The notes under the pieces are model-generated. The model was not told where the DNA came from and did no database searches. It saw nothing but the letters and a program-made list of their open reading frames with translations. From DATBDM01 sp036269915 (GTDB taxonomy: Bacteria > Actinomycetota > Thermoleophilia > Solirubrobacterales > Solirubrobacteraceae), in assembly GCA_036269915.1 (NCBI GenBank), contig DATBDM010000131.1, positions 1 to 64,000 of the forward strand: DNA of 64,000 bases, given 5' to 3'. Position numbers and translations under genes: made by a program. Positions 34,430-43,400 of the stretch are shown here, piece after piece (positions within the stretch are counted from its first letter, which is position 1; the number at the start of each line of letters is the position of its first letter).

Positions 34430-36043
34430 TCAGGGCGCCACCGTGAACGCGGTCGACAGGTCCTGGACCTTGCGATCGCGCGAGTTGACGCCGCGCACCT
34501 TGAAGCGGTGCTCGATCGTCGCCAGCACCGACGTCGTGTCGTGCGACGTGCTGTCGACCGCGAACCGCTTGGGCAGCAGCGGCGAGAGCACGAGCGCGGG
34601 GATCCGCGTCCCCGGGCCCATCTCGTCGCTCGGGCCGCCCGGCCCGCCGACCTGGCCGGGCGAGGGCACGTGGTCCCACTGGCCGCCGAACTCGTCGTAG
34701 GTGACGATCACCATCGTGCCCTTGCGGCACGACGAGCGGTGGATCGTCCGCAGCAGCGAGACGAGGTGGTCGGAGCCGCCGTGCTCGCTCGCGTAGCCCG
34801 GGTGCTCGTTCTCGGCGCCGACCGGCTTGATGAACGAGACCGAGCGCAGCTTGCAGGACGAACCGCTCGCCTTGGCCTTGTCGATGAACTCCTGCTCGTC
34901 GCGCAGGTCCTGGCTGCGCTGTGCCGTGCCGGGGGCGAACGACGCGTAGTAGTTCAGCGGCTGGTGGTGGTACTGGAACAGCTTGTCGGGACAGTTCGGG
35001 TACACCGCGCCGGTCGTCGTGTTCGGGTCGCTGCAGGTGCCCGGTGTGGTCCCGTTCGTCCAGCCTGGCGCGCCGACGTCGCCGTTGGCGTTCGACCAGC
35101 CGCCCGAGTACCAGGCCCACGAGACGCCCTTGGCCGTCAGCCGGTCGCCGATCGTCGGCGACGTCTGCGGCGGCAGCTGGGCGCCGCTGGCGTGCGGCTG
35201 GTAGGGCGGCTGGACCGTGTTCACGGCCCAGTCGCCGCACGCGACGCCCGCGACGGTCGTCGGGAGGTCGCATGCCTGCGTCAGCGCGCTGTCCTTGACC
35301 GGGCGGTCGGGGGTGTAGAGCGGGTACGTCGTCGGCATCGCGGCCGAGTCGAGGATCGAGTGCTGGGCGTCGGGCGCGTTGTGCCAGACCGGCGTGCGCG
35401 CGGCGACGAGCCACTGGTGGTTGAGGAACGAGCCGCCGAACGCCGCCTGGTAGAAGCGGTCGGCGATCGCGTAGCGCTGGTGCGCGGAGCGATGCAGGTA
35501 GCGGTAGATCGGCAGCATGCGCGTCTTGTAGGCGCCGACCGACAGGCCGACCGCATCGCTGCCGGTGACGTAGCGGTCATGCTTGCCGCCGTCCATCTGG
35601 TACTGCTCCTGGTAGAAGCGATGCACCAGGTCGCGCGTGCATCCGCCGGGATCGCCGGTCCCCTTGGGCACGCCGTTGGCGGCGAAGACGCCGGGCTTCG
35701 GGCAGGTGGTGTCCGACGGCTGGATGTAGTCGTCGATGTGGAACGGCTGGTTCGCGAAGCAGCCGGTGCCGACCGCGGCGAGGTTGACGTCGTTCTGCGG
35801 CAGGCACGCGAGCGCCGCGCCGTGCTGGTCGACCTGCGTCGTGTGCGCCGCGTCGGCCTGCTTGAGGCCCGTGACCTTCTCCCAGCCGCCGTACAGGTTG
35901 TCGAAGGAGTGGTTCTCCTCGTAGATCACCACGATGTGCTTGACCTTCTGCAGCGGCTTAACCGGTTTCGCGGCCTGCGCGGGCACCGCCGCGAGCCCCA
36001 GCGCGACCAGCGCAAGCCCAACCCCATGGACCATGCGTCGCAT
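34430..36043 (-). CDS. Secreted phosphoesterase (acid phosphatase / phospholipase C family)
   Basis: 537 residues. Signal peptide MRRMVHGVGLALVALGLAA with cleavage after AQA near residue 24. The phosphoesterase family (PF04185) motifs are IVVIYEENHSFDNLYG near the start, with metal-binding Glu/Asn, a His-rich middle (NHQWLVAARTP) and VTYDEFGGQWDHVPSP plus TRIPALVLSP near the end. Related proteins are phospholipases C and acid phosphatases of actinobacteria and AcpA. It could release phosphate or cleave phospholipids outside the cell; which one cannot be told from sequence. Confidence 0.9.
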   Translation of the reverse strand: MRRMVHGVGLALVALGLAAVPAQAAKPVKPLQKVKHIVVIYEENHSFDNLYGGWEKVTGLKQADAAHTTQVDQHGAALACLPQNDVNLAAVGTGCFANQPFHIDDYIQPSDTTCPKPGVFAANGVPKGTGDPGGCTRDLVHRFYQEQYQMDGGKHDRYVTGSDAVGLSVGAYKTRMLPIYRYLHRSAHQRYAIADRFYQAAFGGSFLNHQWLVAARTPVWHNAPDAQHSILDSAAMPTTYPLYTPDRPVKDSALTQACDLPTTVAGVACGDWAVNTVQPPYQPHASGAQLPPQTSPTIGDRLTAKGVSWAWYSGGWSNANGDVGAPGWTNGTTPGTCSDPNTTTGAVYPNCPDKLFQYHHQPLNYYASFAPGTAQRSQDLRDEQEFIDKAKASGSSCKLRSVSFIKPVGAENEHPGYASEHGGSDHLVSLLRTIHRSSCRKGTMVIVTYDEFGGQWDHVPSPGQVGGPGGPSDEMGPGTRIPALVLSPLLPKRFAVDSTSHDTTSVLATIEHRFKVRGVNSRDRKVQDLSTAFTVAP

Positions 36044-36091
36044 CGACCTCTCCCTCCCGTTTGGTGGTCGGGCGGGAGGCTACTGCGTGGA

Positions 36092-36361
36092 TCAGCGTCG
36101 CCGCAGCAGCCGGCCGATTAGGCCGGGCTCCCGTGGCTGGGTCCTGCGCCACTCGTCGCGGTCGGGCAGCCGGCCGGCCCTGCGCTCGGCGAGGGCGCAC
36201 GCGGTGTGGGCGTGGCGGCGCCGCGACGCGTCGCCCTCGGGTATCACGAGCACGTGCTCTGAGAGCGCGGGCAGGTGCCCGCCGCAGAACGGGCAGCGGT
36301 ACGTCGCGGGCTTGAGGTTCTGCGCGCGGCGGACGGTCCACCAGCGCGCCTCGGCGGCCAT
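36092..36361 (-). CDS. Small zinc-ribbon protein
   Basis: 89 residues from ATG 36361. YRCPFCGGHLPALSEHVLVIPEGD and, about 27 residues later, HAHTACALAE give a CxxC...HxxxC arrangement likely to bind zinc. The ends are basic (RRAQNLKP; LIGRLLRRR), suggesting nucleic-acid or ribosome contact. Similar small proteins are widespread in actinobacteria without a named function. It is divergent from the DUF4031 gene with a 29-base gap. Confidence 0.75.
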   Translation of the reverse strand: MAAEARWWTVRRAQNLKPATYRCPFCGGHLPALSEHVLVIPEGDASRRRHAHTACALAERRAGRLPDRDEWRRTQPREPGLIGRLLRRR

Positions 36362-36390
36362 GCCGGCCACGGTACGCCACACTCGACGCC

Positions 36391-36678
36391 ATGGCGGTCT
36401 ACGTCGACGACGCGTTCATGGCCGGTGAATGGGGACGGTGGACGGGGGGCGGTCACCTGCAGGCCGACTCGGTCGAGGAGCTCGAGGCGTTCGCGCGCCG
36501 GCTCGGGTTGAGCCGGGCCTGGCTGCAGACCCGCGCGGGCCGCCCCGAGCGCGCGCACTACGACCTGCACGGCCCCGGCCGCGGCCGCGCGCTCGAGCTC
36601 GGCGCGGTCCCGGAGACCTGGCGCGACGGCGTTCGCCGCCGCCGCGCCGCGCGTCTCAGTGGTTCCGCAGCGCCTTGA
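36391..36678 (+). CDS. DUF4031 protein
   Basis: 95 residues with the DUF4031 pattern: MAVYVDDAFM at the very start, GHLQADSVEELEAFARRLGL, then AHYDLHGPGRGRALELGA. The family is small, widespread in actinobacteria and uncharacterised. The last 23 bases overlap the 3' end of the convergent small gene. Confidence 0.85.
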   Translation: MAVYVDDAFMAGEWGRWTGGGHLQADSVEELEAFARRLGLSRAWLQTRAGRPERAHYDLHGPGRGRALELGAVPETWRDGVRRRRAARLSGSAAP

Positions 36679-36910
36679 TCAGCTCGTCCTTGCTCATGCT
36701 GGAACGGCCCTCGATGCCGATCTCGCCGGCGCGCTGCTCGAGGTCGTCCTTGGTCCAGTCCTCGTAGGACGGCGCCCGGCCGCCCTTCTGGGAGGACGAG
36801 CGGCCGCTGTTGGCGATCCGCGCCGCCTTCTCCTTGGACTCGCCCTTGTCGCGCAGGGCCTCGTACTGCTCGGGATCCTTGACGCTCGGGCCGGGACTGC
36901 GCTCAGGCAT
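36656..36910 (-). CDS. Small Rho-N/SAP-like protein
   Basis: 84 residues from ATG 36910, which has AAGGAG six bases upstream. The N-terminal half is hydrophilic (DPEQYEALRDKGESKEKAARIAN). The C-terminal half, YEDWTKDDLEQRAGEIGIEGRSSMSKDELIKALRNH, fits the Rho N-terminal/SAP-like helix-hairpin fold (LxxxAxxxGI...SKxELIxxL) that binds nucleic acid. Such small proteins are often linked to stress or sporulation in actinobacteria, but no role can be assigned here. Confidence 0.82.
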   Translation of the reverse strand: MPERSPGPSVKDPEQYEALRDKGESKEKAARIANSGRSSSQKGGRAPSYEDWTKDDLEQRAGEIGIEGRSSMSKDELIKALRNH

Positions 36911-37003
36911 CGTGCGCTCCTTCCGTCGGACTTCGATGCTGCCCATCGGCTACCCGGAACCGGCGACCGGAGATCAAGCCTGGCGGACGCCGACCGATGA
37001 GGG

Positions 37004-39061
37004 GTGTACATGCGCCGTCCGTCCGGTCGTGGGAACCGTGCTGTCCCCTGCCTGCTCGCCTCCGGCGTGCTGGCGACCGCTGCCCTGCTCGCGCTCCAGC
37101 TCGGCGGCGCGCCCGCGGCGACCGTACAGGCCGCCTTCAGCGCACTGGTCGGCGTCGCGGTCGTGCTGATCTTCGCCGGCTCGCGTTCCCGCAGCCGGGA
37201 GCGGGCGCTCTGGCCGGTGGTCGGTGCGGCGATGACCTTCAACGCGCTCTGTGAGGTCGGCGCCGGCTGGTCGCGAGTGGCGGACGGCGGGCCGTGGGGT
37301 CCGCTCAGCGTCGCCGCCGGGGTGCTCGTCGTCCCGCTCGCCATCTTCTCGCTCGTCCTGCTCCTGCGCGAGCGCGTCGGCCGGCTGCGCGCCGTCGCCG
37401 CGTTCGACGGCCTGACCGCCGCGCTGGTGATCCAGACCCTGATCGCGCTCGCGCTGCTGGGTCCCGTCGAGCACGCGCTCGCCGATCGCGGCTTCGTCGC
37501 CTCGGTCACGCTGCTCTACCCGCTCGCCGACCTACTCGTCGTCGGCGTGATCGGGGCGGCGGCCGCCCAGCACGGCTGGCGCCCCGGCAGCTGGAGCTGG
37601 CTGCTGCTCGGGCTCGTCGTCATCACCGCCGGCGACTCGGCGCAGGTCGCCGACGTGGTCCGTCCCGACGGCGCCGGCGGCTCGGCGAACGTCGCGTGGC
37701 TTGCGGGGACCTGGCTGGTCGCCGTCGCCGCGTGGGCTCCGGTCCCGCCGAAGCCCGGTGAGATCAGCCCGCGCCACTGGGTCCCGATCAGCTTCAGCGT
37801 GCTCGCGCTGGCGCTGCTGATCGTCACCGCGTCGCGGCCCGCGGACTACCCGCTGGCGCTCGTCCTCGCCGCGTGCGCGCTCGCCGCCGTGCTCGCCCGC
37901 TTCGCCCTGACGCTGCGCGCGAACGCGCGGATGCTGCTCGACGCGCAGCACGAGGCGATGACCGATGCCCTGACCGGCCTGCCGAACCGCCGCCGCCTGA
38001 CGGCCGACCTCGAGGCACGGATCTCGAGCTGCAGGGGCACGGGCTGCGCGCTCGCGCTCTACGACCTCAACGGGTTCAAGGACTACAACGACACCTACGG
38101 CCACGCCGCGGGCGACGCACTGCTGATCACGCTGTCGGAGAAGCTGCGCGAGGCCGTCGACGGCCGCGCGATCGCCTATCGCATGGGCGGCGACGAGTTC
38201 TGCGTGCTGGTCGACTGCGACACCACCGAGGACCCGGGCGCCATCGCCTCGCACGCGGCGTTCGCGCTCGACCTCGGCACCCAGGGCTTCGAGGTCAACG
38301 CCGCCCACGGGCTCGTCCTGCTCCCGTCGGAGGCCGACAACGCCAGCGACGCGCTGCGGCTCGCCGACGTGCGCATGTACGAGGACAAGGAGCGCCGGCG
38401 GATGGGTCCGCGGCGCCAGGCCGCCCGCGCGCTGATGCAGGCGCTGGTCGAGCGCGACGCCGGCCTGCACGAGCACGTCGAGGGCGTGCAGAGCCTCGCC
38501 ACCGAGGTCGCCGAGCGCCTCGGCCTCGACCCGACCGAGGTCGAGCGCGTGCGCCTCGGCGCGCTGCTGCACGACGTCGGCAAGATCGCGATCCCCGACT
38601 CGATCCTGCACAAGCCCGGCCCGCTGAGCGAGGGCGAGTGGACGCTGATGCACCGCCACACGCTGATCGGGCAGCGCATCCTGGAGCGCGCGCCGGCGCT
38701 GGCCGACGTCGCGCTGCTCGTCCGCTCGAGCCACGAGCGCGTCGACGGCGGCGGATACCCCGACGGCCTCGTCGCCGACGCGATCCCCGTCGGCGCGCGC
38801 GTCATCGCCGTCTGCGACGCCTACGACGCAATGGTCTCCACGCGCAGCTACCGCGCCGCGCTCGGCTCAGAGGAGGCGCTGACCGAGCTGCGTCGCTGCG
38901 CCGGCGCCCAGTTCGACGCCGACGTCGTCGAGCTGTTCGTCGCCGCCGTCCGTCAGCGGGCCGAGACCGACAGGACCGGCGGCAGCCGCGTCGCCGCGTC
39001 GAACCACGACGCGCCGGCGTCGCCCGTGCCGAACACGTCGCCCGAGGTCGCACCGAAGTAG
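37004..39061 (+). CDS. Membrane GGDEF plus HD-GYP protein
   Basis: 685 residues (GTG 37004, or ATG 37010 two codons in). About eight membrane segments fill residues 15-300. A GGDEF domain follows (MTDALTGLPNRRRL, then RMGGDEF); the inhibitory RxxD site is absent, unlike the other GGDEF protein in this window. An HD-GYP domain ends the protein: GALLHDVGKIAIPDSILHKPG, HRHTLIGQRIL, SSHERVDGGGYPDG and ARVIAVCDAYDAM. The usual HHE triplet is SHE. It may therefore both make and degrade cyclic-di-GMP, or only one. The last 109 bases overlap a convergent gene. Confidence 0.9.
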   Translation: MYMRRPSGRGNRAVPCLLASGVLATAALLALQLGGAPAATVQAAFSALVGVAVVLIFAGSRSRSRERALWPVVGAAMTFNALCEVGAGWSRVADGGPWGPLSVAAGVLVVPLAIFSLVLLLRERVGRLRAVAAFDGLTAALVIQTLIALALLGPVEHALADRGFVASVTLLYPLADLLVVGVIGAAAAQHGWRPGSWSWLLLGLVVITAGDSAQVADVVRPDGAGGSANVAWLAGTWLVAVAAWAPVPPKPGEISPRHWVPISFSVLALALLIVTASRPADYPLALVLAACALAAVLARFALTLRANARMLLDAQHEAMTDALTGLPNRRRLTADLEARISSCRGTGCALALYDLNGFKDYNDTYGHAAGDALLITLSEKLREAVDGRAIAYRMGGDEFCVLVDCDTTEDPGAIASHAAFALDLGTQGFEVNAAHGLVLLPSEADNASDALRLADVRMYEDKERRRMGPRRQAARALMQALVERDAGLHEHVEGVQSLATEVAERLGLDPTEVERVRLGALLHDVGKIAIPDSILHKPGPLSEGEWTLMHRHTLIGQRILERAPALADVALLVRSSHERVDGGGYPDGLVADAIPVGARVIAVCDAYDAMVSTRSYRAALGSEEALTELRRCAGAQFDADVVELFVAAVRQRAETDRTGGSRVAASNHDAPASPVPNTSPEVAPK

Positions 39062-40020
39062 AGCTCGAGCGCGGCGCCCTCGCCGCGCCAGTCGAGCGCC
39101 TCGCGCAGCACCGTGAGATAGGCGTGCCGGGACGGCAGCCCATCGCCTCCGCGCGCGGTCCAACTCGCGCCGGCGTCGCGCGTCTCCCAGACCCGGACCC
39201 GCCCGTCCGGCGTCACGCGATCGGTGTCGCCGACGAGCGGGATCACGTAGGCCGCATCGGGATCGGCGGGATCGATGGCGAGCGGGAACCCGAAGTCCGA
39301 GGGCAGTCCCGGGGCGATGTCCTGCCAGGACTCGCCGGCGTCGTCGGAGCGGTAGACGCCGCCGTGGAACTGCATGAAGAGCCGCTCAGGGCGGCTCGGC
39401 GAGCGGTGCAGCCGGTGCACGCAGAGGCCGATCTCCTCCTCCGGCGTGTCCTCGGGCAGGTAGCGCGGGTAGAGCCCGCGGTTGCCGCGCCGCCAGCTCG
39501 CGCCGCCGTCGTCGGTCAGCCACACGCCCGCGGCCGAGATCGCGACCGCGAGGCGGTCGGGCTCGCCGGGCCAGGTGACGATCGAGTGCAGGCACAGCCC
39601 GCCGCCACCCGGCATCCACTTGGGTCGCGTCGGGTGCTCCCAGAGCCCGCGGTCCAGCGTCCAGCTCTCGCCGCCGTCGACGCTCTTGAAGAGCACGCCG
39701 GGATCGCCGCCCGCCCACAGCAGGCCATCGGCCTCGCCGAGCACGATGGTCCAGATGCGCTCGAGCGCCTGCTCGCCGCCCGCCGGCAGCGCGACGCCCT
39801 CGGCCTGCTGCCACTCGCCCGCGGGATCGTCGATCCACCAGAGCTTCGGCCCGTAGAACGCGGAGGTCACCGAGGCGACGACGCGGCCGGTGCGCGGGTC
39901 GCGGACCGCGTTCTCGACGGTCTCGCCCGGGAAGGCGCGCGCGGTCACCTCGAAGGCGTCGCCCGGCTCCCCCTCGAGCGCGAAGAGCCCCTTGCGTGTG
40001 CCGATCAACAGCTCGGTCAT
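38953..40020 (-). CDS. Sortilin/YCF48-type beta-propeller protein
   Basis: 355 residues without a signal peptide. Repeated blade motifs of the BNR/VPS10 type occur: VLFKSVDGGESWTLDRGLW, VWLTDDGGASWRRGNRGLY, VYRSDDAGESWQDIAPGL, VWETRDAGASWTARG and VFGTGDAGASWFDAATRLPP. The end LPPVLSV is the usual finish of the family, so the 3' end is genuine although it overlaps the GGDEF-HD-GYP gene by 109 bases. The ATG at 40020 overlaps the stop of the MoaD-like gene (ATGA). Function unknown; a protein-binding or lyase-like role has been proposed for relatives only in general terms. Confidence 0.85.
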   Translation of the reverse strand: MTELLIGTRKGLFALEGEPGDAFEVTARAFPGETVENAVRDPRTGRVVASVTSAFYGPKLWWIDDPAGEWQQAEGVALPAGGEQALERIWTIVLGEADGLLWAGGDPGVLFKSVDGGESWTLDRGLWEHPTRPKWMPGGGGLCLHSIVTWPGEPDRLAVAISAAGVWLTDDGGASWRRGNRGLYPRYLPEDTPEEEIGLCVHRLHRSPSRPERLFMQFHGGVYRSDDAGESWQDIAPGLPSDFGFPLAIDPADPDAAYVIPLVGDTDRVTPDGRVRVWETRDAGASWTARGGDGLPSRHAYLTVLREALDWRGEGAALELYFGATSGDVFGTGDAGASWFDAATRLPPVLSVSAR

Positions 40021-40286
40021 GTTCCTCCGGAGATCGCGGGAAGCACGTCGACCCGGTCGCCGTCGCCGACGGCCGTCCCCGCCGCGCACAGCTCGCCGTT
40101 GACGAACACGTTGATGTGCCGCCGCAGCTGCCCGCGCTCGTCGAGGATCCAGCCGCCGACCGCGGGTTGCTCGCGTTCGAGCTCCTGCAGGAGCTCGAGC
40201 ACGGTCGCGCCCGCGAGCGGATGCTCGGAGCGATCACCGGCGAGCCGCTTCAGCGGCTGGCGGAGGCACACGATGACCTGGGTCAC
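40017..40286 (-). CDS. MoaD/ThiS-family ubiquitin-like protein
   Basis: 89 residues, GTG start. The beta-grasp pattern is clear: VIVCLRQPLKRLAG, ATVLELLQELEREQPAVGGWILDERGQLRRHINVFVNGE and GDGDRVDVLPAISGG. The tail ends SGGT, one residue past the GG at which such proteins are adenylated and thiolated, so trimming or use as is must be asked. No moeB/thiF-like or moaE gene is nearby, which argues against a molybdopterin or thiamine role. It is coupled to the propeller gene by an ATGA overlap. Confidence 0.87.
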   Translation of the reverse strand: MTQVIVCLRQPLKRLAGDRSEHPLAGATVLELLQELEREQPAVGGWILDERGQLRRHINVFVNGELCAAGTAVGDGDRVDVLPAISGGT

Positions 40287-40374
40287 ACCGATGCAGACCC
40301 TACGCGCACCGGAAACTCATCGCTGCCAGTGCGAGATCCCCTCGGATAGCGACGTGGATTCGATCCGGACCGAC

Positions 40375-40397
40375 TTTGCCTTCCATGTCGAGGCAAA
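40375..40397. promoter_or_regulatory. 7-bp inverted repeat in a divergent promoter region
   Basis: TTTGCCT and AGGCAAA flank nine bases in the 169-base gap between the MoaD-like gene and the M36 protease gene. It could be an operator for either. The rest of the gap shows no clear signal. Confidence 0.35.
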
Positions 40398-40455
40398 CTC
40401 GGCGCAGATTCCCCCGACCGCAAGTTCCCGTTCATGTCGTCGTTCTGGGAATCCA

Positions 40456-43400
40456 ATGAGACCTTCACGTTGGACGTCGACGCGCGCCACCGCCGGGCTG
40501 GTCGCGCTGCTGCTGGTGCTGGTCCTTCCCGCGAGCGCCGGCGCGGTCGCGCAGATCCTCCCGGGCCAGGCCGGGCTCAAGGATCTGGACGCGCGCTCCG
40601 GACGGGTCGCGCCGTCCGCGGCCGCCAGGCAGGCGGTCTCGGACCTCGGCGCAACCGTGGAGTGGAACCGGTACGGGACCCCCGCCTCGCTGCTGGCGAA
40701 GTCCGGCTTCCTGAGCGCCCCGACCAGCGGCGGCGCGGCCACGATCGCGCGCGGCTTCATCGCCGCGCACCGCGAGCTGTTCCGGCTCTCCGCGGCCGAC
40801 GTCGACGCGCTGAAGGTCCTCAACGACGCCAAGCTCGTCGCCTCCGACGGCCACGCCGTGCTGTTCCGCCAGCAATTCGGCAACCTCGCCGCGGGCCACG
40901 ACGGCATGATCACCGTCGGCGTCAGCGGCGGCCGCGTCGCGTACGTGTCCTCCTCGGCCGCGGGCAGCCAGGACGCCCCCGCCGCCGCGACGCTCACCCC
41001 GGCCGAGGCGTGGCTCGCCGCCGCCCACAACGCCGGCCTGAACGTCACACGCGCCGACCTCGGCACGCTGCGCACCCACGACGGTTGGACCCGCTTCGGC
41101 GTCAACGGCCTTGCCACGCCGGCCATCCCCGGGTCCAAGGACAACGTCGACCAGCGCGCGCGGCTCGTCGCCTTCCCGACCTACACGCAGGGCGTGCGGG
41201 CGGCGTTCGAGACGATCGTGCTCGACGTCGACGGCGGCAGCGCGCGGGCGTACCGCTCGTTCGTCGACGCGCGCACCGGCGAGGTGCTGCTGCGCTCCAA
41301 CGAGGTCAAGCAGGCCGCCGGCGACGAGAACGGCAGCGGCAGCTTCTCCGGCAGCACGGCCGACGGCGCCAACGGCTGCGGCAAGCCGCACGTCGTCAAC
41401 GCCGGCGGCGCCTACTCGATCGCCGCCTTTGCGACCGCGAACGTGCCGTCGGACGACATCGTGCTGCGCCTGATCGGGCCCGACGGCAAGGCCGTCGCCT
41501 CGTCGGACACGGGCACGAGCCCCGAGGCCGTCACCTACGACCAGCCCGGCGGGACGATCCCCGACGGCGCGTATCAGCTCGTCGTCTGCAAGTTCGCCGA
41601 CCCGACGGTCCCCGCGACCGGCGATGCCTTCGACTACACCGGCGGCTACACGGTGAACACGACCGCCGCGGCCCCGAGCGCCGCCGGCAACCCGTCGTGG
41701 GACTTCTTCGACGCGAGCCCCACGGACGCCGGCACCGACACGCGCGTGACGGGCTGCTACCTCAGCGCCGCCGGCTGCGACCTCGGCCTGAGCAGCACGG
41801 CCGCCCGCGGCCCGTGGGACGCGATCCCGCAGTCGGGGACGCCCTCCTTCACCACGCAGGGCAACGCCGCCCGCACCGCCGAGGCGCGGACGACCCCGCT
41901 CTCGCCCGGCCCGTTCGGCTTCATGCCGACGTCGCTGTCGCGCGAGTACCGCTTCCCGTTCGAGAACCAGTGGGCGAAGTCCCAGTGCGACCCGACGGCG
42001 CTCGCGGTCCCGGGCTCGGGGGCCGACATCTCGGCCGCCGTCGCGAACCTGTTCAGCGGCCACAACCGCTTCCACGACTTCGCGTACCACCTGGGCTTCA
42101 CCGAGCGCAACTACAACCTGCAGCAGTCGAACTTCGGGGCGACCGAGCCCGGCCGTGACGGCGATCCCGAGCTCGGCAACGTGCAGGCGGGCGCCCTCAC
42201 CGGCGGCGCGCCGACCTACGAAGGCCGTGACAACGCGAACCAGATCGCGCTCAACGACGGCATCCCCGGCATCACCAACCAGTACCTGTTCCAGCCGATC
42301 GCGGGCGCGTTCTACGGGCCGTGCGTCGACGGCGACCTCGACACCTCGGTGTTCGGCCACGAGTACACCCACGCGATCTCCAACCGCATGGTCGGCGGCC
42401 CCGACGACGGGCTGACCGGCTTCCAGGGCGGCGCGATGGGCGAGAGCTGGTCCGACCTCGTGGCGCTCGAGTACCTGCACGCGCACGACTACGTGCCGGC
42501 CGACGGCGAGAACCCGTGGGCCGAGGGCGCCTACGCCACCGGCAACAAGCAGGTCGGCATCCGCGACTACGCGCTGGACGCCAACCCGCTCAACTACGCC
42601 GACGTCGGCTTCGACACGCCGGGCCCCGAGGTGCACGCCGACGGCGAGATCTGGAACGGCGTCAACTACGACATCCGCCAGGCGCTCGTGCGCTCCTACG
42701 ACGCGACGTTCCCGTCGACCGACAAGGCGCTGCAGCTGCGCTGCGCCGACGGCCGGCCCGGCGGCAACGCCCCGGAGGCGCCGCTGCCGCCCGAGCAGTG
42801 CCCGGGCAATCGGCGCTGGATCCAGATCGTGTTCGACGCGTTCCTGCTCCAGCAGGGCGACACGAGCATGCTGACCGCGCGCGACGCCTACCTGGCCGCC
42901 GACCGGATGCGCTTCGGCGGCGCCAACCAGGCGGAGCTGTGGAACGCGTTCGCCAAGCGCGGCATGGGCGAGTCGGCGTCGACCGACACGACCGAGGACA
43001 ACCAGCCCACCCCTGGCTACGACTCCCCGCTCGCGAACAACGCGACGGTCACGTTCGCCACGACCGACGCCGGCAGCGCCGCGGCGATCCCGTCGACGGT
43101 CTACGTCGGCCGCTACGAGGCGCGCGCGACGCCGATCGCCGACACCGATCCGGCCACGCCGCTCGGCGCGACGGCGAAGCTCGTGCCGGGCACCTACGAC
43201 GTGTACGTGCGCTCCGCCGGCCACGGCCTGCGGCGCTTCTCCGTCACGGTCGGCGCCGGCCAGACGCTGACGAGGTCGTTCGCGCTCACGCCCAACGTGG
43301 CGTCCAAGAGCTCCGGCGCCTCGGCGTCCGGGGCGGGCACGAACCTCGACGACCTGATCGACGACAGCGAGTCGACGACCTGGGACGCCATGACCACCAC

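Noticed and set aside
40017..40286. MoaD of molybdopterin synthase.
   Set aside because: No moaE, moeB or other cofactor genes are nearby, and the tail runs one residue past GG. Kept as a general MoaD/ThiS-family protein.
37873..40455. A plus-strand frame that would extend the M36 protease about 860 codons upstream.
   Set aside because: The upstream part is a shadow of the GGDEF-HD-GYP and propeller genes. The protease has a proper signal peptide beginning at 40456.
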